In this document: positions 18,339 to 28,489 of the stretch, piece by piece
How the letters are laid out: the number at the start of each line of letters is the position of its first letter
Numbering within the stretch: the stretch's first letter is position 1
Source of the DNA: Asparagopsis taxiformis
Lineage: Eukaryota; Rhodophyta; Florideophyceae; Bonnemaisoniales; Bonnemaisoniaceae
DNA length: 64,000 nt
NCBI GenBank assembly: GCA_030407315.1
Contig: JALQPE010001823.1
Location: 186,001 to 250,000 of the forward strand
Reading direction: 5' to 3'
The notes under the pieces: model-generated
What the model was told of the DNA's origin: nothing
The model's database searches: none
Seen by the model: the letters and a program-made list of their open reading frames with translations, nothing else
Translations under genes and position numbers: made by a program

Positions 18339-19226
18339 CTACGGATTGCATGCGCTATTACATAGCCTTACAAGTTCTGAAGTAGCTGTGGAGGCATTCT
18401 GTGCAGAAGCAATGGACGAAATCACCGCGATGCCATCGCCAAAGTTCTCAAAGATGTTTTTCAGATTTTCTTTCTTGATGCCACCAACTCCCACAAGGTG
18501 CGCCGAGCCACCTACTACCTCTCGAATATCTCGGAGCAGACCAGGTCCCTCTGGAACCTTACCCGGATGACTACCCGTCGCAAACATAGTACCGATTTGA
18601 AAGTAATCAGGAGGACAAAGCTGTAGCGCTTTCTGTGCCGAGCTTGCCGAATGTATAGAGCAACCGACAATTGCTGAAGGAGCAAGTATTTCTTTTGCTT
18701 CCATCAGGTATTCCTCAATATTTGCCTCTCGAATGTGTACCCCTAGTTCGGAGGATAGGTTTGCGACTTGACGTGGCGTTAAACCATTAATAGTAAGTCT
18801 TGATATGGGGATACTTTCACTGAGCATTGATTGTACGGTAGTGATAATTTCTTCCGTGTCTGCGTGCCGATCACGAATCTGAACCAGGGAGACACCACCT
18901 TCGAATGCTGCTCGAGTAACAGACTTTGCCCTTTCAAAATCCTTGCAGAATCCGTTTGGAGTTACAAATATAACTGAAGGCTTTTTCAAGATTCCTGTCA
19001 TCGTTGTTGTAGCTGCACAAGTGCAATGTAGAACGTCGCCCTCGTTTCGATGAACATTCCACACATTTGATGGGCGGAGGGATAAAGGAAGCCTGAGAGG
19101 CACCTGGAAAGCTAAAATCATCTCACGAAATGTGTATGTGTATTTGTAAATCTCATTCTGAAGCAGTTGTTCTCCCACATTCGTATCTACTACCGAAATC
19201 CCCAATACCACATGATCATATTTCAT
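18339..19226 (-). CDS. Thiamine-phosphate synthase / TenI-like protein, divergent
   Basis: 295 residues from the first ATG, or 260 from a second ATG at 19121, after which a transit-like LAFQVPLRLPLSLRPS follows. The TIM-barrel of the ThiE/TenI family is visible: IFVTPNGF, GGVSLVQIRDRHADTEE, ISRLTINGLTPRQVANLSSELGVHIRE, APSAIVGCSIHS, DYFQIGTMFATGSHPGK, and HLVGVGGI near the phosphate-binding end. ThiE joins the pyrimidine and thiazole halves of thiamine. Several usual ThiE signatures are altered: IINDR appears as TINGL, and the HVGQED loop as HIREAN. So it may be TenI-like or a changed enzyme rather than a standard ThiE. Plastid location is likely, given plant thiamine synthesis. Confidence 0.7.
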   Translation of the reverse strand: MKYDHVVLGISVVDTNVGEQLLQNEIYKYTYTFREMILAFQVPLRLPLSLRPSNVWNVHRNEGDVLHCTCAATTTMTGILKKPSVIFVTPNGFCKDFERAKSVTRAAFEGGVSLVQIRDRHADTEEIITTVQSMLSESIPISRLTINGLTPRQVANLSSELGVHIREANIEEYLMEAKEILAPSAIVGCSIHSASSAQKALQLCPPDYFQIGTMFATGSHPGKVPEGPGLLRDIREVVGGSAHLVGVGGIKKENLKNIFENFGDGIAVISSIASAQNASTATSELVRLCNSACNP

Positions 19227-19462
19227 CCTCTGATCAATTCAGCCCACCCCTCCTGGAACGTTGTGTGAATTCGTATATAGTCGTTTACGTATATTACAGG
19301 GTTCTATCGGTAGCGCAGAGCAAATTGAGGTTACCCGAAAATCAGGCTCCAATGCCCACATACATAGATTGTAGTGTTGTGTTTCTGGAAAGTTTTGAAG
19401 TGCATAGGCCTTTGAGCAGGTTTCCCCATATTCTTCAATATCCTTAGATGATTTCCCCTGAT

Positions 19463-22400
19463 CTACATCTTTGCTAGATTGGTTGGGCGACAAATTTCGT
19501 AGACAGCTGCTGCTCCCATTCCTGTACCCACACACATCGATACTACACCATAGCGACCTCCTCGCCGATGTAATTCATGAATGATTGATACTGTCAAACG
19601 GGCACCTGTCATTCCCAATGGGTGTCCAATTGCAATGGCACCACCCATGACATTAACTATGTCACGGTTGAGACCAAGTTTCTCAATGCAATAATCAGCT
19701 TGAGAGCCAAATGCTTCGTTGATTTCAAACAAATCTACGTCTTCAATAGTGATGCCGGCCTTCTCCAAGGCTTGCGGAATAGCGAATACTGGTCCAATGC
19801 CCATAACTTTTGGGTCTACCCCTACTACTGCATATGATCGAAGAGCAGCCAATGGTTCTAGGCCACGATTCATGGCTTCACTTCGCTTCATCATCATCAC
19901 CAACGCCGCTCCATCGCTGAGTTGCGACGAATTGCCTGGTGTGGTACTACCACCCTTTCTGAATACAGCTGGGAGCTTCGCGAGGTGGTTCATAGTCACG
20001 CCCAACCGTACGCCCTCGTCTCCATCAACAGTAATATTCTTTGTACCAGTCACTTTCTTCGTTTCCTTGTCTATTACTTGAACTTTTGTTTGCACGGGAA
20101 CAATTTCGCTTCTTTGCCTTCCAGCTAGTTTTGCAACCGATGCTCTCGCATGACTACAGACAGCAAGTCTGTCTTGGCGTTCTCTAGATATTCCATACGC
20201 CTCGGCAACGTTTTCAGATGTCTCCCCCATCGATATATAGCAGTTAACCGCAAGGGAATTCTTCTTCTTTATGGATGGATTGAATTGCACTTCTGTATTC
20301 TTCATCGATGCTTTGCTCATGCTTTCGATGCCACCAGCAATAATAATATTTTGATGGCCAGCCTGAATTGCGGCCGCGGCCTCAGCGATAGCCTGCAGCC
20401 CTGAAGAACAAAGGCGGTTAGTTGTCCGTACGGGAACAGTATGGGGGAGACCAGACAAAAGCCCAGCCACACGCAGTTGAACGATTCCAGTATCACTACG
20501 CTGTAGCACAGTTCCAGTGATAACGTCACCAATTTCACTGGGAACCACCTTGGTATCTTCCAAAATTCGCTCAATGACTGGCACGAGAAGATTGTCTGGA
20601 AGGGTATCCTTGAAACCTCCACGACTAGCTCGACCAACTGCAGTGCGGAAAGCGGACACTATAACAATATCATCAGGGGCCCCACTGCTCAATGGTGGGC
20701 GGAATATTTCACCTACAGATCCGTTACGTCTTGCTGAGCGAAGCAGGGCAAGGGATGGCTTGAACAAGGGGAACCCATTGGATAAGTTGAGGAAATATTC
20801 CAACTTGTTCGAGACTCCAAGTGCTCCGCCACAAGACTTTTGCGCCCAATACATGAGGCCACCACGGAATGGAGGAAATCCCATTCCCATTACTGAACAT
20901 ACGTCCAAGTCTGACGAAGATATGGCTACTCCTTCGTCCAAAATGCGACAACCTTCATTGACACATGCCAGCAAAATCATATGAACAATGTCAGCGTCAG
21001 TGATGCGAGAACCTCGACTCCGAAGCTCGTTAAAGCCTGGCTCATCTTTGGCCCTTGTTTCCAATTCTTTAAGGAATGGTAATATCTCATCGGGGACTGG
21101 AACACCAACGCGAGACCCGTTCTTATAGCTGTAGAAACCTGCCCCAGATTTCTGACCTTTGCGACCCGCAGCCAGCATATTTGTAACTACATCGACGCCC
21201 ACTGCTCTCTCTGCGAAAGCAGTTGAAAAGACACCACCCACAGCAGCACCAATATCCAGACCAACAAGATCTACGAGTCGAAAAGGACCCATTGGTAGTC
21301 CGAACGCTTCGCATGCAGTGTCAATTCGGTATGGGTCAATTCCGAAATGGGACACCAGGTAGCCAGCAACCATGCTCTGCGGAAAGTACATTCGGTTCAC
21401 AGCGAACCCTGCACAATTGCCAACTAAGACAGATGTTTTCTTGATCTTTTTGCCAAATGCGAGCACATCTTTGATAACATTGGGGGATGTTGACTCTGTT
21501 CGTACTATCTCAAGCAACGGCATTTTGTGAGCTGGAGAAAAGAAATGAGCTCCAATAATTCTACCTTCTCTGTGAGCTTTTGGTGCTCCCATACCAATAA
21601 GGTCGAGATTGAGGGTGGAAGTGTTGGTTGCCAAGATGCAATCTGGTCGGCAAGTCGCTTCTAGGGCACTGAATATTTCTTGTTTCAACTTTGGGTTCTC
21701 CAATGCTGCCTCAATGACCATATCTACGTGAGCAATAGCCTTATATTCCGTCGTGACAGATAAATTAACCATCTTCGATTGGCCAGACAGCCCAAGGTTC
21801 TTCTCAACGCGTTTTCTAGCGCTCAGGGCAAACTTTTCATTCAGTTCCTTGATAATAACAGTGATGTTTGCAGAAAGCATTGCAGCTGCAATCCCAGCAC
21901 CCATGAGACCACCACCAATGACTCCAACAGTCTTTGGTGCTTTTCCTGGTTTGTTGGGATTGGGGTCATTCGTGATCTGGACCTTGCTTGTTTTCCGGGT
22001 TGCAAAGAACATGTGCACTATACCCCTAGACGATGCGGAGGTGACAAGTTCAAGGAATGCCCGTGCTTCCTCATGAATACCCTTTCGACCTCCATGCTCT
22101 ACACCATACAATGTGACATCTACCAGCACCTTGTAATGGGGTAAACGACCACCCTTGGAAAGTTTCGGGACTAGCTTCTTTTTGAGTTCTGTAGCGACTG
22201 CGCGACATGACAGAAGATCACCTATAACATCCGTCTTTTCAATAACTTTGACGCGGGGAATACGCCCGTCAGCAATTTTTGTGGCATATGCCGTGGCAGC
22301 TTCTAGGAGATCTCCAGTTATGACACTATCCACAAGGCCAATTTGAAGAGCGTCCTGTGCGCGAAAGACCGTGCTCTTTAGCATCGCTTCTACACCTTTC

Positions 22401-22861
22401 TGAAATCCAATTAGCCTGGGAAGACGCTGGGTGCCTCCCAGGCCAGGAATTATGCCGAGCTTGAGCTCAGGTAGTGAAAACGAACTTGTAGCTGTCGAGA
22501 CGCGTGCCGAACAACAAAGGGCAAGTTCTAGCGCACCGCCAAAACAAATTCCATCAATGGCTGCTACAACAGGCACTGGAGCATCTTCTGCACCGCTGTA
22601 GCACCATGATGATTCTCGTGAGAAGGGACTTTTTCCCTCCGCTATGGAGGAAAATTCTGAAACATCTGCTCCTGATGAGAAGAAACCCTTGCTACCAGAA
22701 CCATAGATAACTACTGCGCGCGTTTCAGCACGAGCAAGAACAGATTTGAGGGATTTGGAGATAGAGGTTTGCAAAGCTGAGGAGAGGGCATTGACCGGTG
22801 GATTGGAGAACTCGAGGACAGAAATGCCGTTGGCACGATGTGTTACTATCACCTTGGACAT
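19463..22861 (-). CDS. Fused enoyl-CoA hydratase / 3-hydroxyacyl-CoA dehydrogenase / 3-ketoacyl-CoA thiolase
   Basis: A single 1132-residue uninterrupted frame. Residues 1-190 form a crotonase domain with the two catalytic Glu (E112 in GGALELAL, E132 in PELKLGIIPGLGG). Residues 310-690 form the dehydrogenase: NAD loop GVIGGGLMGAG at 313-323, catalytic H439 in GAHFFSPAHKMPLLEIV with E451, then two C-terminal dehydrogenase repeats including GFPPFRGGLMYWA. Residues 730-1128 form a thiolase with nucleophile C818 (NRLCSSGLQA), H1080 (AIGHPLGMTGAR) and C1110 (SMCVGTGMG). The chain ends AKM, a PTS1-like peroxisomal signal. The first two domains resemble peroxisomal multifunctional protein; the thiolase resembles the peroxisomal ACAA1/KAT2 type. 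Together they would perform hydration, oxidation and thiolysis of beta-oxidation. Elsewhere the thiolase is a separate chain. Confidence 0.93.
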   Translation of the reverse strand: MSKVIVTHRANGISVLEFSNPPVNALSSALQTSISKSLKSVLARAETRAVVIYGSGSKGFFSSGADVSEFSSIAEGKSPFSRESSWCYSGAEDAPVPVVAAIDGICFGGALELALCCSARVSTATSSFSLPELKLGIIPGLGGTQRLPRLIGFQKGVEAMLKSTVFRAQDALQIGLVDSVITGDLLEAATAYATKIADGRIPRVKVIEKTDVIGDLLSCRAVATELKKKLVPKLSKGGRLPHYKVLVDVTLYGVEHGGRKGIHEEARAFLELVTSASSRGIVHMFFATRKTSKVQITNDPNPNKPGKAPKTVGVIGGGLMGAGIAAAMLSANITVIIKELNEKFALSARKRVEKNLGLSGQSKMVNLSVTTEYKAIAHVDMVIEAALENPKLKQEIFSALEATCRPDCILATNTSTLNLDLIGMGAPKAHREGRIIGAHFFSPAHKMPLLEIVRTESTSPNVIKDVLAFGKKIKKTSVLVGNCAGFAVNRMYFPQSMVAGYLVSHFGIDPYRIDTACEAFGLPMGPFRLVDLVGLDIGAAVGGVFSTAFAERAVGVDVVTNMLAAGRKGQKSGAGFYSYKNGSRVGVPVPDEILPFLKELETRAKDEPGFNELRSRGSRITDADIVHMILLACVNEGCRILDEGVAISSSDLDVCSVMGMGFPPFRGGLMYWAQKSCGGALGVSNKLEYFLNLSNGFPLFKPSLALLRSARRNGSVGEIFRPPLSSGAPDDIVIVSAFRTAVGRASRGGFKDTLPDNLLVPVIERILEDTKVVPSEIGDVITGTVLQRSDTGIVQLRVAGLLSGLPHTVPVRTTNRLCSSGLQAIAEAAAAIQAGHQNIIIAGGIESMSKASMKNTEVQFNPSIKKKNSLAVNCYISMGETSENVAEAYGISRERQDRLAVCSHARASVAKLAGRQRSEIVPVQTKVQVIDKETKKVTGTKNITVDGDEGVRLGVTMNHLAKLPAVFRKGGSTTPGNSSQLSDGAALVMMMKRSEAMNRGLEPLAALRSYAVVGVDPKVMGIGPVFAIPQALEKAGITIEDVDLFEINEAFGSQADYCIEKLGLNRDIVNVMGGAIAIGHPLGMTGARLTVSIIHELHRRGGRYGVVSMCVGTGMGAAAVYEICRPTNLAKM

Positions 22862-23259
22862 GTTGGGGGTGGTAATGCTGAAGTAGATGGAATGGAAATG
22901 GGAGGAAGGGGAGTGTGGCTATTGAAATAGAGTGGGCAAATGAGATCTGAGAACAGGATAAAGTTGAATCTTTGCGAGTGGAAGCGGAATGGATAAAATC
23001 TGCTGACAGGGAGATCTGGATTACCGGGGGGTGACTTCCAGGTGGAAACTTCGGTTTGCCCAATGTCGCCAACGCGATCAACAGCAAACCGTTGATTAGA
23101 AAAATACATTCAATACAGTTTACAGTTAAATTTAGGAAGAACAACTGTCTCGAAAACTGCATGACGTTGAGGCACCGATGCGCATCACCTCACAACTGCT
23201 GCACTTCTTGCTTTTGCATTTGCGTATCTCATCAAGATCAATCCACACCGATTCTGTAA
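22862..23259. other. Divergent promoter region, beta-oxidation fusion and membrane protein genes
   Basis: 398 bp. No gene is seen. It presumably holds both promoters; I see no clear TATA box. Confidence 0.3.
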
Positions 23260-23919
23260 ATGTTTCGAACAGTATGTAGCGCAACCTTTCTTCGCAATAC
23301 CAGCGTGCTTGTTTCTGATTTCCTACGCAATGGTCGCACTATATGTTCACGGGCACGTTTCCAGCCTCCCACCGCCGAGTACTCCTCTGAAGGGAATCCC
23401 GGTATGAACGTAGAATTATTCAAAGCGCTGCTTCGCAAACCTGGATCCAAGTACGCGCAGCGACGCTATCAGCTTCGTTGGGATTGGCATCTGCGAAATT
23501 TCCTCATGGCACTCATACCACCCGCTGTATTGTACGCAGTTCTTTCGCTCGTTGATCTCAAATTTAAGAAAGAGGGGATTAAGCTGTCAAACATGATTGT
23601 TGAAAAAGGCAACGAGGAAAAGAACAAACTAGAAGATGCGGACGGTGTGCACACAAGACAGCTAACAGCTGGGCCAAGAACTAATTTTGGTCAATTTGGA
23701 GCAGAGGAGAGGCTGAAACTTCTAGAACAACAGGTCGCAACTCTAATTACGTTACTGGAAGAACAAGTTGCACAAGGTATGGAACAAAAATTGAACAACG
23801 AACAAGTTTTCGCCTCGGGGAAGGAAAGAGTACTTGCTGCAAGTTCTGTTGCTAGGCAACTTGTTAGACCCAATTTTTCACCGTGCAAAGGTGATGATTC
23901 CAATCAGATGCCAAACTAA
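23260..23919 (+). CDS. Unknown single-pass membrane protein, possibly mitochondrial
   Basis: 219 residues, no family recognised. The N-terminal 40 residues are rich in Arg, Ser and hydrophobics with no acidic residue before Asp20, like a mitochondrial presequence. A motif-like stretch WDWHLRNFLMALIPPAVLYAVLSLVDL holds one membrane segment (about 80-100), preceded by basic residues (KPGSKYAQRRYQLRW). After it come charged residues and a predicted coiled coil (about 145-180, AEERLKLLEQQVATLITLLEEQVAQ). The layout of presequence, one span and coiled coil occurs in inner-membrane assembly or MICOS-type proteins, but no specific role can be claimed. Confidence 0.65.
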   Translation: MFRTVCSATFLRNTSVLVSDFLRNGRTICSRARFQPPTAEYSSEGNPGMNVELFKALLRKPGSKYAQRRYQLRWDWHLRNFLMALIPPAVLYAVLSLVDLKFKKEGIKLSNMIVEKGNEEKNKLEDADGVHTRQLTAGPRTNFGQFGAEERLKLLEQQVATLITLLEEQVAQGMEQKLNNEQVFASGKERVLAASSVARQLVRPNFSPCKGDDSNQMPN

Positions 23920-24255
23920 CTTAGCGACTTTGTAGAGTATTGTAACATTAACGTGACATAGAATCAGGAGTCAATGGTTACAGACGCCTACAGATTCCAA
24001 GAGTAACACAAAGCACTTCGGGTACACTTCGTACCACATCTTTCAAAAAATTGTCATTTTAAGGAATACAACTATGGCCCGCGCAAGTTCGTTCAAATTT
24101 TCAAATTTCGCTATTAGCGATCATCACCACCCGTCTCCTCTACCCTTTCTTCTCGTCTCGTTCAGAGCATCCACATTATCCCTCGAGTTGTTCAGAGATA
24201 CACCTGCGCACCGTAGCAAATCCTTTTTGGATTTCCGCGGGCTGGACTAATTGCG
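23920..24255. other. Intergenic upstream of SMC2
   Basis: 336 bp between two plus-strand genes. It is AT-rich near 24040-24120 and pyrimidine-rich just before the SMC2 leader. No gene or repeat is seen. Confidence 0.3.
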
Positions 24256-27200
24256 ATGTTTCTGAAGGAGGTTATCATTGACGGCTTCAAGAGCTATGCG
24301 CAACGCACAGTCGTGAAGGATTTCGATCCTGCATTCAATGCAATTACAGGCCTCAATGGCTCTGGGAAATCAAATGTATTGGATTCAATATGCTTCGTCC
24401 TAGGCATCACCAACCTCAGTCAAGTTCGTGCCTCTAGTCTTCAAGAGCTTGTGTATAAAGGCGGTCAAGGTGGTGTGTCCAAAGCATCCGTCACTCTCAT
24501 CTTTGATAATACGGATAAGTCTACTGCCCCAGTTGGTTATGAGCAACCTGCAGAGATTACTGTCATGCGGCAGATAGTAATTGGCGGCCGCAACAAGTAC
24601 CTCATCAACGGTATCAACGCCCAACCTGGTCGAGTTCAGAATTTGTTCCATTCAGTTGGTCTCAATGTTAATAACCCACATTTTCTGATTATGCAGGGCA
24701 GAATCACTAAGGTTATCAACATGAAGCCCCCAGAAGTTCTTTCCATGATAGAGGAAGCGGCCGGTACCAAGATGTATGAGAACAAGAAGGAAGCAGCATT
24801 GAAAACCATTGAAAAAAAGGAGCGCAAAGTCGAAGAAATCAACTCACTCCTTGAAGAAAAAATCAACCCATCTTTAGCGAAACTCGAACGCGAACGAAAG
24901 CACTACATGGAATGGAATCAGAACAATAACGAAATTGAAGCTTTGAAACGATTCATAATTGCCTACGAATACATGGTCAACTCCAAACTTCTCCAAAAGA
25001 GCTCTGGCGAAGGGTCAGAACTTGCTGACCGCGTGACAGTTATTGATGCATCAGTTGTAGAATTGAAAGCACATCTGAAACAAGCTAAGAAGATATTGGA
25101 CAGATTGATGAAAGAACGCTCTGAACGTTTATCTGTGGGAGATCTCGACGGGAAACAACACGCCGTCGAAGAGATTAGTAAGAGCATTGTGAAAAAAAAC
25201 AGTGTTTGGGCCAACCAGAAGGAAGCGCTACAATCTGAAATCTCTATTTTGGAAGGTCTTGATAAGTCTATAGCAGCTCATGAGAAGTCATTGGAGTCCC
25301 TTGCTTCAGAAATGACAAAAGTTGACGCTGATGTAGAAGTCGCCAAAACTAGCTTTGAAAAAGCTACTACAGATATCGAACAAGCAGAAACTGCTCTACT
25401 CACGGGGGCCAGCTCGCAAGGTATGCAATCGTCTGGCACGGGGTCGGCAATTGATCAACTGGAGGCTGCCCGTAGAGCAGTGTCTACCGCACAAACTCGA
25501 ATTGCATCTTTGAAGCTCCAAGAGAAACACGTTTCTGCAGAACTGAAAGTGAAAGCGGAAATGCTATCCAGAGATCGTGCTAACGTCCGAAGCCTTGAAG
25601 CAGAGAAGAAGAAAGCAGAAAAAGCAATCTCTGATGCTAAACTTGCTGTTCATGAATTGGATTTCGATTCAAGCGCGTCAGAAGCCTTGAACTCCAAGCT
25701 TGGCGAAGAGCGTGAAAAGGTTGCAACCCTTCGAGAAACAGTTGATCAACTGGCTGCTCGGCTCGCATCTTGTGACTTCACCTTCTCAGACCCGTATCCA
25801 AACTTCAACCGACGTAAGGTCCACGGACTTGTTGCTAGGCTGGTCCAAGTGAAAGATTCGGCTTGGACGACTGCCATTGAAGTGACAGCAGGAGGTCGAT
25901 TGTATCAAGTAGTCGTTGATACGGATTCCACTGCAAACGATTTGCTTCGGAGGGGCAAATTGGCTCGCCGTGTTACTATTCTTCCGCTTAACAAGATTAG
26001 GCACGAAGTTCTACATCGTTCTAAACTGCAGAGTGCCAAGAACATAGAACCGAGAACAGAACTCGCATTATCTCTGGTTGGTTATGATCAAGATGTCGCC
26101 AATGCCATGGAGCATGTTTTTGGACGTACTCTTATATGTCCCGACATGGATTCAGCGAAGAGAGTCACATTCGATAACAGAGTACGAACTAGAACAGTGA
26201 CAATGGAGGGCGATACGTATGATCCATCTGGTACGGCCTCTGGTGGTTCGTCGTCTCGGCAAGGTCCTTCAGTGCTTACCTTGTTAGCTCAGTTGAAGGA
26301 TGCGGAAGCCGAGTTAAACGTCCGTCAAGGAAACTTGCAACGCCTTTCTACCCAAGCACAGCAGTGTGATGTGAAAGGAAGACAGCACCGGCAGCTACTG
26401 GCTACTTTAGAGGTTCGTCAAGATGAAGCAACGCTTTTGGAGAAGAGATTAGCAGAGACAGCAACAGGACGCTTACTCTCAGAAGTAGATCAATTGAAAC
26501 TCAAGCTGAATGAGGATATTCCGAACGCCTTGAAAGAAGCCCAAGCCACTTTAACTCATGAAACTGAGAGGGTCAAAGAACTGGAATATTCCATGCAAGA
26601 CAGTGAAGCTGCAAAGAAGAGAGCTGAGAAGGAAGCGGAGGCTGCGATGAAAGCCGTGAGAGAGGCACATTCAAAGGCTATGTGCAAGTTGCAGAAATTG
26701 AAAGACCGACAATCTAGTCTCTCTGTCGAAATCGAAACTGCAGAGGACGAAATTAAGCGATTAGAAGAGCAGAAAAAGGATGTTTCCCTACCGGCTGTGG
26801 CAAAGCTTAAGAAGGAGGTTGCAACTATTGAAAACGAGGTGGCTAGAACCAAAGTCCAATATGAAGAGGCGGAACGTGCCCTGAAGGAAGAGCAAGAACG
26901 TTTAGTTTCCTCTAGTCAAGCAGTTTCTGATGCACAAAACAAGCATGAAGAACTGGCCGAGAAGCTAGAGACATTGTCCCTTGAGAAAACCAAGCTCGAA
27001 AGCAAACTGCGTGAATCCGAAAGAGGACGAGCAGCAGCAGAAAAGCTTGTTTCTGAACTAGACAAGAAATATGCCTGGATCGCTCAGGAATCCGACAAGT
27101 TTGGGGTGGAAGGCAGTGAATATGAATTTTCAAAAGAGGCTCTTACAGATAGGCGGAAGAAACTGGGAGCTTTGCAAACTCGACAAGAAGGTCTGTCCAA

Positions 27201-27909
27201 AAAGATTAACAAGAAGGCAATGCATATGTTTGAAACTGCTAAGGAGGAATATCGCAGTTTAATGACGAAGAAGGGAATCATTGAGGAGGATAAAGAAAAA
27301 ATCGAAATGGTCATTGCTGGTCTTGACGAGAAGAAAATGGTGGCAGTGGAGAAGACTTGGCGAAAGGTTAATGCCGATTTTGGTAGTATATTCTCCGATT
27401 TGTTGCCTGGGACATCAGCGAAGCTTGAGCCACCCGCCGGAATGTCTGTTGAAGATGGTCTAGAGATCCGAGTTGCATTTGGAACAGTCTGGAAAGATTC
27501 ATTGTCCGAACTTTCAGGCGGACAAAGAAGCCTGATTGCATTGTCGCTCATTTTGGCAATGCTTCGGTTCAAACCTGCTCCAATGTACATCCTTGATGAG
27601 GTAGATGCTGCATTGGATTTGAGCCATACACAAAATATTGGAAGAATGCTTAGTCGCCACTTTACTGGTTCCCAATTCATTGTCGTTTCACTGAAAGAAG
27701 GTATGTTTTCGAACGCTAATGTAATCTTCCGAACGAAGTTTGTTGAAGGCATTTCCACAATCAAACGAACAGAAAACGACCTTGCGAGAAGGGAGGTAGG
27801 CAAGCAAAGAACTGGAAATATAGCAAGCGCAGGAGATATGGACAAGGAAAACGTAGAGAACGATTCATCACCAGCCCTGCTTGGGCGGAAGAGAAAGACT
27901 GTCCGGTAG
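24256..27909 (+). CDS. SMC2: Condensin subunit SMC2
   Basis: 1217 residues in one exon, the usual SMC2 length. The N-terminal head has Walker A GLNGSGKSN at 32-40 in the context NAITGLNGSGKSNVLDSICFVLGI, a strong SMC2 signature. A long coiled coil follows, broken by the hinge at about 510-680 (VHGLVARLVQVKD, then TYDPSGTASGGSSSRQGPS). A second coiled coil leads to the C-terminal head with the ABC signature LSGGQRS at 1086-1092 and Walker B MYILDEVDAALD at 1110-1121. SMC2 pairs with SMC4 in condensin to compact mitotic chromosomes. The last 50 residues are a disordered tail with basic KRKTVR, possibly a nuclear localisation signal. Confidence 0.97.
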   Translation: MFLKEVIIDGFKSYAQRTVVKDFDPAFNAITGLNGSGKSNVLDSICFVLGITNLSQVRASSLQELVYKGGQGGVSKASVTLIFDNTDKSTAPVGYEQPAEITVMRQIVIGGRNKYLINGINAQPGRVQNLFHSVGLNVNNPHFLIMQGRITKVINMKPPEVLSMIEEAAGTKMYENKKEAALKTIEKKERKVEEINSLLEEKINPSLAKLERERKHYMEWNQNNNEIEALKRFIIAYEYMVNSKLLQKSSGEGSELADRVTVIDASVVELKAHLKQAKKILDRLMKERSERLSVGDLDGKQHAVEEISKSIVKKNSVWANQKEALQSEISILEGLDKSIAAHEKSLESLASEMTKVDADVEVAKTSFEKATTDIEQAETALLTGASSQGMQSSGTGSAIDQLEAARRAVSTAQTRIASLKLQEKHVSAELKVKAEMLSRDRANVRSLEAEKKKAEKAISDAKLAVHELDFDSSASEALNSKLGEEREKVATLRETVDQLAARLASCDFTFSDPYPNFNRRKVHGLVARLVQVKDSAWTTAIEVTAGGRLYQVVVDTDSTANDLLRRGKLARRVTILPLNKIRHEVLHRSKLQSAKNIEPRTELALSLVGYDQDVANAMEHVFGRTLICPDMDSAKRVTFDNRVRTRTVTMEGDTYDPSGTASGGSSSRQGPSVLTLLAQLKDAEAELNVRQGNLQRLSTQAQQCDVKGRQHRQLLATLEVRQDEATLLEKRLAETATGRLLSEVDQLKLKLNEDIPNALKEAQATLTHETERVKELEYSMQDSEAAKKRAEKEAEAAMKAVREAHSKAMCKLQKLKDRQSSLSVEIETAEDEIKRLEEQKKDVSLPAVAKLKKEVATIENEVARTKVQYEEAERALKEEQERLVSSSQAVSDAQNKHEELAEKLETLSLEKTKLESKLRESERGRAAAEKLVSELDKKYAWIAQESDKFGVEGSEYEFSKEALTDRRKKLGALQTRQEGLSKKINKKAMHMFETAKEEYRSLMTKKGIIEEDKEKIEMVIAGLDEKKMVAVEKTWRKVNADFGSIFSDLLPGTSAKLEPPAGMSVEDGLEIRVAFGTVWKDSLSELSGGQRSLIALSLILAMLRFKPAPMYILDEVDAALDLSHTQNIGRMLSRHFTGSQFIVVSLKEGMFSNANVIFRTKFVEGISTIKRTENDLARREVGKQRTGNIASAGDMDKENVENDSSPALLGRKRKTVR

Positions 27910-28489
27910 ACAAATTGGTCAATGTTTGGTGTTAGCGTCGTTTGCCTAATGAGAAGCGCTTCATGACAACATAGATCAGTACACGGACGTCGTTGTACAT
28001 AGGGTTTTAGGAAGAATAAGAATTGCGGACTGTATGCAAATCGTCTAAAGAATTTACAACGATGGAGTAAATGGATATTCATTCCTCAGTGCAACCAATT
28101 TGCTGTAACCTAAACATTCAACATCTTACAATGAGCATCGTTGTGACAAAGATATCGAGGGTATGGAATTCGGGTAGTAGCTAAACAGGCTTGATGTGGA
28201 GAGGAAATCCATCGCATTTCGTTCCTACTAAACGTTTCAATAAAATTTGTAATGTATCACTACATTTATTACAATTTTGGGCAATGGGATCGGGCATCGT
28301 TCTACTCTTGCATCTTCGCGACTAGGCTCATCGAAGCCTCAATCATTTCCTTGGATCCCCTTGTATATCAATGCGTTTTTTGTCAGATTGAATTCGCATT
28401 CACACTCACAACGTTCCGCCCGTACCCTGATCGGCCAGTAGCGAAATCTCAATCACAACTAGAACAGGTCACTCATTGCGAATCCAACC
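27910..28489. other. Intergenic between SMC2 and NDUFS3
   Basis: 580 bp holding the SMC2 3' end and the NDUFS3 promoter. It is AT-rich around 28100-28270. No gene is seen. Confidence 0.3.

Noticed and set aside
27084..28082. 332-residue antisense frame at the SMC2 3' end
   Set aside because: It overlaps the conserved ABC head of SMC2 and shows no family motif.
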